Assembly: GCA_014584605.1 (NCBI GenBank) | Contig: JACTMO010000029.1 | Location: 1-44,906 of the forward strand | Length of the DNA stretch: 44,906 nt | Direction of reading: 5' to 3' | Origin: Bacteroidota bacterium | Lineage (GTDB): Bacteria > Bacteroidota > Bacteroidia > Flavobacteriales_F > PHOS-HE28 | Shown here: positions 24,104-32,539 of the stretch, one piece after another | How the letters are laid out: every line of letters begins with the position of its first letter | Position numbering within the stretch: the first letter of the stretch is position 1 | Program-made: the position numbers and the translations under genes | The notes under the pieces: model-generated | The model's input: only the letters and a program-made list of their open reading frames with translations | Told to the model about the DNA's origin: nothing | The model's database searches: none

Positions 24104-24634
24104 ATGCGACGGTGGACCCTGCTGCTCGCGGCCTCCATGCCGATGGCCCTCTGTGCGCAGGAGGCCCCCCTGGACCGGGAGGAACCCGCAACCATCACCA
24201 TCGGACCGGGGCTCGGCATCGATTTCGGCGGTCTGGGTGCACAGCTGAGCGGACGGCCGATGCCGATGCTCAACCTGTTGCTCGGGGTGGGCTACAACCT
24301 GAACGGGGCCGGCATCAACGCCGGGGCGGCCTGGCGCGTGCTGCCGCACAGGCGATGCTGTCCCTACCTGGTGGGGTTGTACGGCTACAACGCGGTGATC
24401 GCGGCCCGAGGGGACGATGGTTTCGCACGGACCTACTACGGCCCGTCCGCCGGCCTGGGCCTGGAGGTGCACCCGAGGCGGAGCAGTGGCCATTTGCAGC
24501 TGGCCGTGTTCCTGCCGTTCCGCCCGGCCGGGTTCAAGGGCGATCTGGAACGCGCGAAGGGCGATCCGGCGGTCGATCTGCGCTTCGAGCCGCTACCGGT
24601 CGCCTTCTCCCTGGGCTATCACTTCGGGCTGTGA
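24104..24634 (+). CDS. Small secreted beta-barrel-like protein, unknown function
   Basis: 176 residues. A signal peptide is visible (RRWTLLLAASMPMALCAQ, cleavage after the AQ). The rest consists of alternating short strands with glycines and aromatic ends, for instance LLLGVGYNLNGAGINAGAAW and YLVGLYGYNAV, finishing in VAFSLGYHFGL. An ending on an aromatic-rich strand is usual for small outer-membrane barrels, so I place it in the outer membrane. I do not recognise a named family. Its last 42 bp overlap, tail to tail, with the membrane protein gene on the other strand. Confidence 0.65.
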   Translation: MRRWTLLLAASMPMALCAQEAPLDREEPATITIGPGLGIDFGGLGAQLSGRPMPMLNLLLGVGYNLNGAGINAGAAWRVLPHRRCCPYLVGLYGYNAVIAARGDDGFARTYYGPSAGLGLEVHPRRSSGHLQLAVFLPFRPAGFKGDLERAKGDPAVDLRFEPLPVAFSLGYHFGL

Positions 24635-26137
24635 GCCGGGCAGGGACAGGCGGCGGGCGGCGAGCCCGCGGTCCGTGGCCTGCACCAGCAGCGCCCGTGT
24701 GGCGCCCAGTTCGCGCAGCACCTGCAGCGCTTCGTTCTCTCCGGCAACGGAACGGGTGTTGCGCCGTGCATACCACTGTAGCTGAGGTTCGGAGGGGATC
24801 CCCTGCAGGAGCACCACCTCGTCCGGTCGCGCCAGGTGGGCGATCACCCGGCCCTGCTCCCAGGCCATGGCGTAGGGCGCACCGGTGGCGCGGCCATCGC
24901 CCGGACGGTTGACCCGGGTGTAGGCGAGCATGCCCAGCAGCACCGTCGCCGCCAGCGGCCCGGAGGGATGTGGGCGCCGTTGTGGGCCGGGGCCGTACAA
25001 GCTCCAGGCCCCTGCCGCGCAGAGCACGAAGCCGAGCTTCAGCAGGGCGAACTCATGGATGGCGTACCGGGTGAACACGAGCAGGTGGATCAGGCCGGGC
25101 AGCCCGGCGAGCAGCAGAACGGTGCGCAAGGGCCTCCAGTCCGGGCGGGCGAGGAACGGTGTGGCGGCGAGCAGCAGCAACAAAGGCCCCCACGCGGTGA
25201 GCAGGTTGCGCCCCATGTGGGCAAGGCCCTGTGCCACCGTGGCCGAAGCTTCACCGGGCATCACGCCACGCTCGGCGTAGCGGTGGAGGTAGTAGGTCCA
25301 CAGGTCGTGCGTGCCCACCACCGAGGCGTACAACATCAGGCAGAGCCCCGCGACCAGGGCCGCAGCAACGACCATGGCCAGCGCGGCGGTGCGCCACGCG
25401 GTGTCCCCTTCCCGCCTGCTTCGGACGACCAACAGACCGGCCATCACGGGCACCGCGAAGGCCGCCACCCATTCGGTGGCGGCCAGGGCGGCGGTGGCGG
25501 CCAGCAGCGGCACAAGCCTGCGCCACCCCGGCCGCCCGGAGTTCCAAAGCCCGGCGAAGGTGTACAGGCACCAGGCCCAGGGAAGCTGTGCGGCCATATC
25601 GGCCATGTACACGTTGCCGTGGTACCACAACGTTGCCGGCATCAGCAGGTACAGGATGCCCGCCACCGCGCCGAACCGCCATCGATGCGGGTCGGGTGCC
25701 CGCATACGGGCCAGGAAGGCGGCCAGCAGCCAGGCCGTGAGGGCATGCAGGACCAGGTTGAAGACCTGTAGCGCGAGGGCGGACGGCGCGGTGCCCGTGA
25801 GCGCGAACACGGCGGCCGGAGCCCAGTAGGCCAGGGGCAGGTGGGAGAGGTAGTAGAAAACACCGTCGGTCTCGGTGTGGTCGTAGTGCAGGCCGGTGAC
25901 GCCCCGATCGCCCGGGTTGGACCAGGTGACCGCAGGACAGCCGTGGTGGCGCAGAAAGCCGTCCTGCCGCCATACTTCCTCGACCATGAGCACCAGGGCG
26001 GTGCAGAACTCGTGATTCTTGCTCAGCGGTCGCCCCAGCTGCGGCAGCCGCACCGTCACGCTCAAGGCGAAGGCGGCGAGCAGGGCGAAGGCAGCGGTGC
26101 GGGGCACCCGTCGAAAGTAGGCGCTCGGCCGAAGCAA
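24593..26137 (-). CDS. Multi-spanning membrane protein, possible glycosyltransferase
   Basis: 514 residues with about ten membrane helices. The first outside loop after helix 1 carries acidic and histidine residues (SKNHEFCTALVLMVEEVW, then LHYDHTETDGVFYY), and the hydrophobic core LYLLMPATLWYHGNVYMADM resembles the GT39/ArnT-type membrane transferases that use lipid-linked sugar donors. A cytoplasmic or periplasmic C-terminal ~90 residues (EQGRVIAHLARPDEVVLLQG) ends the protein. The resemblance is in layout, not in a decisive motif, so the function is only suggested. The neighbours give no clue: the ATP synthase cluster lies upstream on the same strand, 36 bp away. Confidence 0.6.
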   Translation of the reverse strand: MLRPSAYFRRVPRTAAFALLAAFALSVTVRLPQLGRPLSKNHEFCTALVLMVEEVWRQDGFLRHHGCPAVTWSNPGDRGVTGLHYDHTETDGVFYYLSHLPLAYWAPAAVFALTGTAPSALALQVFNLVLHALTAWLLAAFLARMRAPDPHRWRFGAVAGILYLLMPATLWYHGNVYMADMAAQLPWAWCLYTFAGLWNSGRPGWRRLVPLLAATAALAATEWVAAFAVPVMAGLLVVRSRREGDTAWRTAALAMVVAAALVAGLCLMLYASVVGTHDLWTYYLHRYAERGVMPGEASATVAQGLAHMGRNLLTAWGPLLLLLAATPFLARPDWRPLRTVLLLAGLPGLIHLLVFTRYAIHEFALLKLGFVLCAAGAWSLYGPGPQRRPHPSGPLAATVLLGMLAYTRVNRPGDGRATGAPYAMAWEQGRVIAHLARPDEVVLLQGIPSEPQLQWYARRNTRSVAGENEALQVLRELGATRALLVQATDRGLAARRLSLPGSQPEVIAQGEGDR

Positions 26138-26173
26138 GGGTCCGGATCGTGGCGCCCGCGAGCTCCGGAACGT

Positions 26174-27046
26174 TCAGCCCTTCAGCGCTTCCGCTCCTCC
26201 CACGATCTCCAGGATCTCGCCGGTGATCGCCGCCTGACGCGCCTTGTTGTAGGACAGCTTGAGGTCCTTCAACAGGCTGTCCGCGTTGTCCGTGGCCTTG
26301 TGCATGGCCGTCATGCGTGCGCCGTGCTCGGCGGCGAAGCTGTCCAGCAGCGCCTTGTAGAGCTGGATCTTCAGGCTTTTGGGGATGATCTCCTCCACGA
26401 TGGTGCGCCGGTCGGGCTCCATGATGTACTCCCCGGTGGAGGTTTTCGCATCGGTGGCTGCGGCCGTGGGCAGCACCGGCAGGAACTGCTCGGTGGTGAC
26501 CACCTGGGTGGCGGCGTTCTTGAACCGGTTGTACACCAGCACGACCCTGTCATAGGTGCCGTCGGTGAAGCGGTCCATGAGCAGTTGGGCCACGGGGGCC
26601 ACCTTGTCGAAGCTCAGGCCATCGAACAGGCCGGCGAGGTCCTGCGGCAGCTCGGGCCGGTTCATCGGTGTGCGGCGGAAGGTGTCCATGGCCTTTTTGC
26701 CCACGGACAGCACATGCACCTCGTGCCCGGCCTCATTGGCCAGCCGTCGCACCACACGCGTGATCTGTGTGTTGAAGGCGCCCGCCAGGCCGCGGTTGCT
26801 GGTGATGGCCACCACCAGGGTGCGCTTCACTTCGCGCTGCTGGGCGTAACGGCCTTCGCTCGCATCCAACGTGGCGCTCACGTTGCCCAGGATGGCCTGC
26901 AGCTTCTCGGCATAAGGCCGCATGCGGAGGATGGCGTCCTGCGCCCGACGCAGCTTCGCCGCGCTCACCATCTTCATGGCTGCGGTGATCTGCTTGGTGC
27001 TGTTCACCGAGACGATCCGGCTGCGTACCTCCTTCAGGCTGGGCAT
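26174..27046 (-). CDS. atpG: ATP synthase F1 gamma subunit
   Basis: 290 residues. The N-terminal helix begins PSLKEVRSRIVSVNSTKQIT, AAMKMVSAAKLRRAQ, and the C-terminal helix has AMHKATDNADSLLKDLKLSYNKARQAAITGEILEI-type sequence in its usual place: both strands of the coiled-coil rotor shaft. Gamma turns inside the alpha-beta hexamer and links it to the c ring. It is the last gene of the minus-strand cluster, 50 bp after atpA. The beta and epsilon genes that follow it in many bacteria are absent here, as is usual for Bacteroidota where they form another operon. Confidence 0.95.
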   Translation of the reverse strand: MPSLKEVRSRIVSVNSTKQITAAMKMVSAAKLRRAQDAILRMRPYAEKLQAILGNVSATLDASEGRYAQQREVKRTLVVAITSNRGLAGAFNTQITRVVRRLANEAGHEVHVLSVGKKAMDTFRRTPMNRPELPQDLAGLFDGLSFDKVAPVAQLLMDRFTDGTYDRVVLVYNRFKNAATQVVTTEQFLPVLPTAAATDAKTSTGEYIMEPDRRTIVEEIIPKSLKIQLYKALLDSFAAEHGARMTAMHKATDNADSLLKDLKLSYNKARQAAITGEILEIVGGAEALKG

Positions 27047-27096
27047 GTTCCTATCCGTTGACGCGTTGGCGTAGTGCCCCGGTCGGTGTCCACACG

Positions 27097-28677
27097 TTAG
27101 TTATCCAGGCTCTTCACCAGGTCGGCGGCCACCTTCTCCAGCGTGCCGGTGATCTGGTCGTTGTAATCGCCTTTCTTCAGCGCGGCCAGCACATCGCTGT
27201 GCTTGTTGCGCAGCACGGTGATGAACTCGGCCTCGAACTGCTTCACGTTCTTCACCGGCACCTTGCTCAGCAGGCCCTTGGTGCCGCAGTAGATGATGGC
27301 GATCTGCTCCTCCACGCGCATGGGGCTGTTCTGTCCCTGCTTGAGGATCTCCACGTTGCGCGCGCCCTTGTCGAGCACGGCCTTGGTGGCGGCATCGAGG
27401 TCGGAACCGAACTTGCTGAAGGCCTCCAGCTCGCGGTATTGCGCCTGGTCGAGCTTCAGGGTGCCGGCCACTTTCTTCATGCTCTTGATCTGCGCGTTGC
27501 CGCCCACGCGGCTCACGCTGATGCCCACGTTGATGGCGGGGCGCACACCGCTCAGGAACAGGTTGCTCTCCAGGAAGATCTGCCCGTCGGTGATGGAGAT
27601 CACGTTGGTGGGGATGTAGGCGGACACGTCGCCGGCCTGCGTCTCGATGATGGGCAGCGCGGTGAGGGAGCCGCCGCCCTTCACCTTGCCCTTCAGGCTC
27701 TCGGGAAGGTCGTTCATCCGGGCGGCCACCGCGTCGTCACCGGTGATCTTGGCGGCGCGCTCCAACAGGCGGCTGTGCAGGTAGAACACGTCACCCGGAT
27801 AGGCTTCGCGTCCGGGAGGGCGGCGCAGCAGCAGGGACACCTCGCGGTAGGCCACGGCCTGCTTGGAAAGGTCGTCGTACACGATCAGGGCCGGGCGGCC
27901 CGTGTCGCGGAAATACTCACCGATGGAAGCTCCCGTGAAAGGCGCATAGAACTGCATCGGTGCGGGATCGCTGGCGTTGGCGGCCACCACCGTGGTGTAG
28001 GCCATGGCCCCGTTCTCCTCGAGGGTCTTCACCGTGCCGGCCACGGTGCTGCCCTTCTGGCCCACGGCCACGTAGATGCAGTACACGGGCTTGCCCGCGT
28101 CGTAGAACTCCTTCTGGTTGATGATGGTGTCGATGGCCACCGTGCTCTTGCCGGTCTGGCGGTCGCCGATGATGAGCTCGCGCTGGCCGCGCCCGATGGG
28201 GATCATGGCGTCCACGGCCTTGATGCCCGTTTGCAGCGGTTCCTTCACAGGCTCGCGGAAGATCACGCCCGGGGCGCGCCGTTCCAGCGGCATCTCGAAG
28301 GTCTCGCCGGTGATGGGGCCCTTGCCGTCGATGGGCTCGCCCAGGGTGTTCACCACGCGGCCGACCATGCCCTCGCCCACATTGATGCTGGCGATGCGCT
28401 TGGTGCGCTTCACGGTGTCGCCCTCCTTGATGCCCACGCTGGGGCCCAGCAGCACCGCGCCCACGTTGTCCTCCTCGAGGTTGAGCACGATGCCGCGCAG
28501 CCCGCTGGTGAACTCGATGAGCTCACCGCTCTGCACGCCCTTCAGCCCATAGATGCGGGCAATGCCGTCGCCGACCTGCAGGACGGTGCCCACCTCTTCG
28601 AGCTCGGCCTCCGAGCGGAAGCCGGCCAGTTCTTGCTTGAGGATCGCCGATACTTCGGCGGGTTTCACTTCGGCCAT
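27097..28677 (-). CDS. atpA: ATP synthase F1 alpha subunit
   Basis: 526 residues. The Walker A loop reads [15 protein letters not shown] and the later [20 protein letters not shown] and [17 protein letters not shown] are the family's conserved nucleotide-site segments, with the C-terminal [20 protein letters not shown] helix bundle. Three alpha subunits alternate with beta in the F1 head and hold non-catalytic nucleotides. It lies between atpH (45 bp before) and atpG. Length and motifs are normal. Confidence 0.97.
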   Translation of the reverse strand: MAEVKPAEVSAILKQELAGFRSEAELEEVGTVLQVGDGIARIYGLKGVQSGELIEFTSGLRGIVLNLEEDNVGAVLLGPSVGIKEGDTVKRTKRIASINVGEGMVGRVVNTLGEPIDGKGPITGETFEMPLERRAPGVIFREPVKEPLQTGIKAVDAMIPIGRGQRELIIGDRQTGKSTVAIDTIINQKEFYDAGKPVYCIYVAVGQKGSTVAGTVKTLEENGAMAYTTVVAANASDPAPMQFYAPFTGASIGEYFRDTGRPALIVYDDLSKQAVAYREVSLLLRRPPGREAYPGDVFYLHSRLLERAAKITGDDAVAARMNDLPESLKGKVKGGGSLTALPIIETQAGDVSAYIPTNVISITDGQIFLESNLFLSGVRPAINVGISVSRVGGNAQIKSMKKVAGTLKLDQAQYRELEAFSKFGSDLDAATKAVLDKGARNVEILKQGQNSPMRVEEQIAIIYCGTKGLLSKVPVKNVKQFEAEFITVLRNKHSDVLAALKKGDYNDQITGTLEKVAADLVKSLDN

Positions 28678-28722
28678 GTCTGTGCCGCCATCACCTTGGC
28701 GGGGGAGGGGTTCTTGAAGGCG

Positions 28723-29283
28723 TTAGATCGCGGGGATGTACGGGTTCTTGGAGAATTCACGGCGCAGATCGGCCAGGCGACGGCTCACGGTGCCGTCCAC
28801 CTGCTCGTCGCCGATGCGGATGCTGAGGCCCCCGATCAGCGCGGGGTCCACCTGCTCCTGCATGTCGATGCTGCGGCCCGGGTGGCGTGCCTCGGCCATG
28901 GCGCGCACCTGCGCCCGCGCCTTGTCGTCCAAGGCTGCGGCGCTCACCACCTGCACGGTGACGATGCCCTTGTGCTGCTTGTAAAGCTCGGTGAAGGCGC
29001 CGGCCACATGGGGCAGCAACAGCTCACGGCCCTTGCGCACCAGGATGCCGATGAAGGCCGCGGTCATCGGTCCCACCTTGCCGCCGAAGACCTTCTCCAG
29101 GATCCGGCCCTTGGCGTCGGGCTTCACCACGGGGCTGCGCAGCAGCGACCGTAGTTCGCGGCTTCCGGCACAGGTGTTGGCCACCAGCTGCATGTCGCCG
29201 TGCACCGCGTCCAGCTGCCCCTTTTCCAGGGCCAGCTCCATCACGGAGCGTGCATAGCGGTAGGCGACCGGTGCGATGTTCAT
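28723..29283 (-). CDS. atpH: ATP synthase F1 delta (OSCP) subunit
   Basis: 186 residues. N-terminal six-helix domain starts APVAYRYARSVMELALEKGQ, and the C-terminal part carries VQVVSAAALDDKARAQVRAMAE and GGLSIRIGDEQVDGTVSRRL, the standard strand-helix pattern. The subunit clamps the peripheral stalk to the top of F1. Its ATG (29283) overlaps the atpF stop by 4 bp, so they are translationally linked. Confidence 0.93.
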   Translation of the reverse strand: MNIAPVAYRYARSVMELALEKGQLDAVHGDMQLVANTCAGSRELRSLLRSPVVKPDAKGRILEKVFGGKVGPMTAAFIGILVRKGRELLLPHVAGAFTELYKQHKGIVTVQVVSAAALDDKARAQVRAMAEARHPGRSIDMQEQVDPALIGGLSIRIGDEQVDGTVSRRLADLRREFSKNPYIPAI

Positions 29284-29792
29284 GAGCGGCGCAGCTGGGC
29301 TTCGGCCATCACCTTGTCCACCAGGGACTGCTGGGCCTTGGTGTCGGCGAGCTTCTCCCGCAGGATGCGCTCGGCCACCAGGATGCTCAGCTCGGCCACC
29401 TGATTCTTCATTTCGGTGAGGGCGGCGTTCTTCTCGTTCTGGATGTCGGTGCGGGCCCGCGCCAGCAGTGCCTCGGCCTCGGCCTTCGCCTTGTCCTTGG
29501 CGGCCGCGATCTCGCGGTCCCGGATGTCGCGCGCCTCCTTCAGGAGCAGTTCACGCTCCTCGCGGGCCTGGCGCATCAGGTCCTCGTTCCTGGCGTTGAG
29601 CGCGGCCATCTCCTCCCGCGCGCGCTTGGCCTCGCCCAGGGCGTCGGCGATGGAAGCCTCGCGGTCCTTGAGGCCCTTGAGGATGGGCTTCCAGGCGAAC
29701 TTGGCGAGGAGGAACAGGACCGTCACGAAGGTCAGCGTCATCCAGAAGATGAGGCCGATGGACGGGTTCACGAGGCTGGCCAGGAAAGGCAT
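29280..29792 (-). CDS. atpF: ATP synthase F0 b subunit
   Basis: 170 residues. One N-terminal membrane helix (PSIGLIFWMTLTFVTVLFLL) is followed by the conserved FAWKPILKGLKDRE and then a long charged helix through KRAREEMAALNARNEDLMRQ to the end: a peripheral-stalk coiled coil. This is the usual single-helix b subunit; no b' copy is present, so a homodimer is expected. It overlaps atpH by 4 bp and follows atpE after 38 bp. Confidence 0.95.
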   Translation of the reverse strand: MPFLASLVNPSIGLIFWMTLTFVTVLFLLAKFAWKPILKGLKDREASIADALGEAKRAREEMAALNARNEDLMRQAREERELLLKEARDIRDREIAAAKDKAKAEAEALLARARTDIQNEKNAALTEMKNQVAELSILVAERILREKLADTKAQQSLVDKVMAEAQLRRS

Positions 29793-29830
29793 GGCTGCGG
29801 TGTGAGAGGGGTTGGACGAAGCGCGGTGCC

Positions 29831-30091
29831 TTAGACGGCGGCCGGCATCTCCTTGAGCACCACCAGCAGGCCCACCACCATGGCGAAGAAGGCGGCACCT
29901 TCCACGAGCGCGGCGGTGAGGATCATGTTGGCGCGCAGGTCGTTCATGGCTTCCGGCTGGCGGGCCATGGCCTGCACGGCATCGCCGCCAATGCGGCCGA
30001 TGCCCACGCCGGCACCGAGGGCGGCGAGACCGGCGCCGAGGGCGGCGATACCGTAACCAACACCGAGGTCGAGGAGAACGGAGAGGAACAT
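29831..30091 (-). CDS. atpE: ATP synthase F0 c subunit
   Basis: 86 residues from ATG 30091. Two helices are joined by the polar loop ARQPEAMNDLR, and the ion-binding acid is E64 in TAALVEGAAFF. There is no glutamine in helix 1 at the usual sodium position and glycine, not serine, follows E64, so proton rather than sodium coupling is the better guess. The c subunits form the rotor ring in the membrane. An upstream in-frame extension exists but overlaps atpB and lacks similarity. Confidence 0.95.
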   Translation of the reverse strand: MFLSVLLDLGVGYGIAALGAGLAALGAGVGIGRIGGDAVQAMARQPEAMNDLRANMILTAALVEGAAFFAMVVGLLVVLKEMPAAV

Positions 30092-30122
30092 GGGGTATGC
30101 GGGTTTTGAGGAGTTCGGGTTT

Positions 30123-31253
30123 CTAATGATGGTGCGGTTCCTCCACGGCGGCGCCGATGTACATGGCCGACAGGAAGGTGAAGACGTAAGCCTGGATGAA
30201 GGCCACCAGGAGCTCGAGCATGAACATGAAGACCGTGAAGGCCCACGAACCGATGGCCACGCCATAGCCCGCCCCGGCGCTGGTCTCGCCGAAGACGAAG
30301 ATCAGGCTGTAGAAGCTCAGCGCGATGATGTGCCCCGCCGTGATGTTGGCGAAGAGTCGGATCATCAGCACGAAGGGCTTGAGGAACATGCCCAGCACTT
30401 CCACCGGCGTGAGGATCGCCAGTACCCAGCCCGGAACGCCCGGCATGGCGAAGATGTGGTGCCAGTAGTGCCGGTTGCCGTTCACCGTGACGATGACGAA
30501 GGTGATCAGCGCCAGCACCAGGGTCACGGCGATGTTGCCCGTGAGGTTGGCGCCGCCGGGGAAGATGGGCACCAGGCCCAGCATGTTGCCGAAGAAGATG
30601 AAGAAGAACGCCGTGAGCAGGTAGGGCAGGTACTTCTCATGCTTGGGGCCGATCGCGCTCTTGGCCACATCGTCGCGCACGAACAGGATGATGGGCTCCA
30701 CCAGGTTCTGCAGCCCGGTGGGCGCCTGGCCTTCCCGGCGGCCGTACGCCCGCGCCACGCTGATGAACACCCAGAGCAGCAACACCGAGATCACGAACAT
30801 GGTGGCCACGTTCTTGGTGATGCTCAGGTCCACCGTGGCTTTGGTCAGCGCCTCGTTCACCGGAGCCTGGTGCGCATCGGTGCCGTCGGGGGCGTCCACG
30901 GCCACCACATGGCCTTCGTGCAGCGCATAACCGCCGAAGGTCTTGTGCCCGTGATCGAAACGGGCGCTGCTGAACACACTGAGCCCGCGCTCGCTGTTGT
31001 ACAGGATCACCGGCAGCGGCAGGCTGGTGTGACCCCAAAGGTGCCAGCCGTGCTCGTCGCCCACGTGCCCCATGATGAGGTCGCCGGCGTTGAACTTCCC
31101 GGCAGCCGCATGGGCGTCGACGTGTGCTTCGGCGGAAGCGACCGCCGTGGGATGGCCGGTGCTGTCCGGAGTGCCGTGCTGCGCCGTGGACCGGCCCGCA
31201 AGAAGGGCCGCAATGAGCAGAAAAACGTGGCGCAGCAAGGGTTTTAACGACAT
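30123..31253 (-). CDS. atpB: ATP synthase F0 a subunit, with signal peptide and His-rich N-terminus
   Basis: 376 residues from ATG 31253, chosen because it opens with a signal peptide (LKPLLRHVFLLIAALLAGRS, then TAQ). Residues 24-150 are a periplasmic extension rich in histidine, seen as GHPTAVASAEAHVDAHAAAG and GDEHGWHLWGH. Then follow the membrane helices with the essential arginine in IRLFANITAGHIIAL and the C-terminal helix VFTFLSAMYIGAAV. The a subunit holds the two proton half-channels. The long N-terminal addition is common in this phylum but its role is not established. The leader upstream holds a TACCTTCG element and a GGGG/CCCC hairpin just before the ATG. Confidence 0.93.
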   Translation of the reverse strand: MSLKPLLRHVFLLIAALLAGRSTAQHGTPDSTGHPTAVASAEAHVDAHAAAGKFNAGDLIMGHVGDEHGWHLWGHTSLPLPVILYNSERGLSVFSSARFDHGHKTFGGYALHEGHVVAVDAPDGTDAHQAPVNEALTKATVDLSITKNVATMFVISVLLLWVFISVARAYGRREGQAPTGLQNLVEPIILFVRDDVAKSAIGPKHEKYLPYLLTAFFFIFFGNMLGLVPIFPGGANLTGNIAVTLVLALITFVIVTVNGNRHYWHHIFAMPGVPGWVLAILTPVEVLGMFLKPFVLMIRLFANITAGHIIALSFYSLIFVFGETSAGAGYGVAIGSWAFTVFMFMLELLVAFIQAYVFTFLSAMYIGAAVEEPHHH

Positions 31254-31285
31254 CGGGCAGTGGGGACCGGCCCCTTTTGCGGCCG

Positions 31286-31293
31286 CGAAGGTA
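31286..31293 (-). promoter_or_regulatory. -7-like element TACCTTCG of atpB
   Basis: TAnnTTnG on the minus strand, 32 nt before the atpB ATG, so the atpBEFHAG part may be transcribed apart from the genes upstream. Confidence 0.4.
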
Positions 31294-31329
31294 GCGATCG
31301 GCATCCAATCCAACCACGGTGCCCGTCAG

Positions 31330-31346
31330 CCCGGTCCTCGACCGGG
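31330..31346 (-). terminator. Perfect GC-rich hairpin between the AtpZ-type gene and atpB
   Basis: CCCGGTC and GACCGGG pair without mismatch around a 3-nt loop, 14 bp after the upstream stop. No run of T follows on the minus strand, so it may be an attenuator or processing site and not a true intrinsic terminator. Confidence 0.4.
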
Positions 31347-31360
31347 TCCGGGATGGGCGA

Positions 31361-31597
31361 TCAGCGGCGGGTCTCCTTGAACAGGAACACCATGGCACCG
31401 GTGATGCCGAGCAGGGCGAGCACCAGGGTGAAGGCCGGGAAGCCGGGAGAGAGCCAGCCGTCCAACCACCTTCCCGCCCAGATGGATGCCAGGATGATGC
31501 CCGCCATCTGCAGCCCCAGGCCGCTGTAGCGCAGATAGGCGTTGTAGCCCTTGCGCAGCCCCTTCGCATCCTGTTTTTCCGGACGAGCCTCCTTCAT
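31361..31597 (-). CDS. AtpZ/AtpI-type F0F1 ATPase assembly protein
   Basis: 78 residues from ATG 31597. Two membrane helices: LRYSGLGLQMAGIILASIWA, followed by GRWLDGWLSPGFP, then FTLVLALLGITGAMVFLF and a short basic end. The sequence GRWLD in the loop after helix 1 is a mark of this small protein family found before atpB; its members help magnesium uptake or ring assembly. The ATG overlaps the stop of the gene before by 4 bp, so the pair is a unit. Confidence 0.85.
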   Translation of the reverse strand: MKEARPEKQDAKGLRKGYNAYLRYSGLGLQMAGIILASIWAGRWLDGWLSPGFPAFTLVLALLGITGAMVFLFKETRR

Positions 31598-31989
31598 GGA
31601 CGCGGCTGACGGCGGGAGAGGTTCACCAGGCGCCCGGTGCTGAAGCCCAGGAATGCGAGGTAGAGCAGCGCGAAGGTCAGGGCCAGCGGCACGGCCTGCG
31701 ACCGGGGCAGGGTGAGCAGCACCACCGCCACCGCCACGATGCTCACGAACATCTTCAAGGTGAGGCCCGCCATGAAACGCTGCACGAAGCCCTGGGGGTC
31801 CCTGACCATGGCCCGCTCCTGCCAGAGGTGCAGCAGCAGGGTGATGCCCCCCAGATAGGCCAGGGCCGCCGCATAGCCCCAGTGCCAGGGCACACCGACC
31901 GACCAAAGGATGAGCGCCGCAGCACCGCCGCAGGTAGCGGTGAACAGCAGCACGGGCGCCACGGGCGAGCTGGTCCGCCCCAGGGTCAT
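31594..31989 (-). CDS. AtpI-like membrane protein
   Basis: 131 residues with four membrane helices, beginning VLLFTATCGGAAALILWSVG and with a charged loop LHLWQERAMVRDPQGFVQ before helix 3 (GLTLKMFVSIVAVAVVLLTL). Its place directly before the AtpZ-type gene and atpB, and its size, fit the ATP synthase I group, which aids c-ring assembly. Direct similarity is weaker than for the neighbours, so the name rests partly on position. It starts 13 bp after the bactofilin gene. Confidence 0.65.
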   Translation of the reverse strand: MTLGRTSSPVAPVLLFTATCGGAAALILWSVGVPWHWGYAAALAYLGGITLLLHLWQERAMVRDPQGFVQRFMAGLTLKMFVSIVAVAVVLLTLPRSQAVPLALTFALLYLAFLGFSTGRLVNLSRRQPRP

Positions 31990-32002
31990 CGGCAGGGACT
32001 GG

Positions 32003-32464
32003 TCAGCGGGCGACCTGCGTGGGGCTGGCCTCCGGACGGGTGTTCTCGGTGCGCAGGCGCACGGGGTCCATCTCCTTCACCACGCCTCCGGCCATGCTGC
32101 AGTTGCCGGTGAACACGGCCCCGGGTTCGATGGCCAATTTCTTGGTGTTGATGTCGCCCTGGAGCTTGGCGGTGGCCTTCAGGCTCAGCAGGTCCTGGCA
32201 GTTCACCTTGCCCACCACAGTGCCCTCGATGTCGGAGCTCTGGCAGGTGACCTCGCCCTCGATCACGCCCGTCTGGCCCACGATCAGCCGACCGCGGACG
32301 TTGATGGCGCCCTTCACGCGGCCATCGATGCGCACGTTGCTGTCGCTGCGGATCTCCCCTTCGATGGAGGTGCCCTCCATGATGCTGTTGATCTTGCCGG
32401 TGTTCACCGGCTCGGCGGCCTTGTTCATGGGCTCGGTCTTTTTGTCGGGATGAAAGAGGGCCAT
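32003..32464 (-). CDS. Bactofilin (polymer-forming cytoskeletal protein)
   Basis: 153 residues. The central ~100 residues are a right-handed beta helix of the bactofilin family: SIMEGTSIEGEIRSDSNVRI, DGRVKGAINVRGRLIVGQTG, EGEVTCQSSDIEGTVVGKVN, then KLQGDINTKKLAIEPGAVF. Short disordered ends flank it. Bactofilins form non-polar filaments without nucleotide at the membrane and guide local envelope growth. A perfect -7 element lies 28 nt upstream. It sits between porW and the ATP synthase cluster, a position I recall from other Bacteroidota. Confidence 0.92.
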   Translation of the reverse strand: MALFHPDKKTEPMNKAAEPVNTGKINSIMEGTSIEGEIRSDSNVRIDGRVKGAINVRGRLIVGQTGVIEGEVTCQSSDIEGTVVGKVNCQDLLSLKATAKLQGDINTKKLAIEPGAVFTGNCSMAGGVVKEMDPVRLRTENTRPEASPTQVAR

Positions 32465-32492
32465 GGTCCTACAGGTTCCTGAACGTCAGGGA

Positions 32493-32500
32493 CAAAGTTA
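32493..32500 (-). promoter_or_regulatory. -7 element TAACTTTG of the bactofilin gene
   Basis: Perfect TAnnTTTG, 28 nt before the ATG at 32464. Between them lies a small hairpin, CCTGA/TCAGG (32478-32490). Confidence 0.5.
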
Positions 32501-32539
32501 AGGGCTGCGGCGATCCCACCAAGCTGCCGGTCGAAGGCC

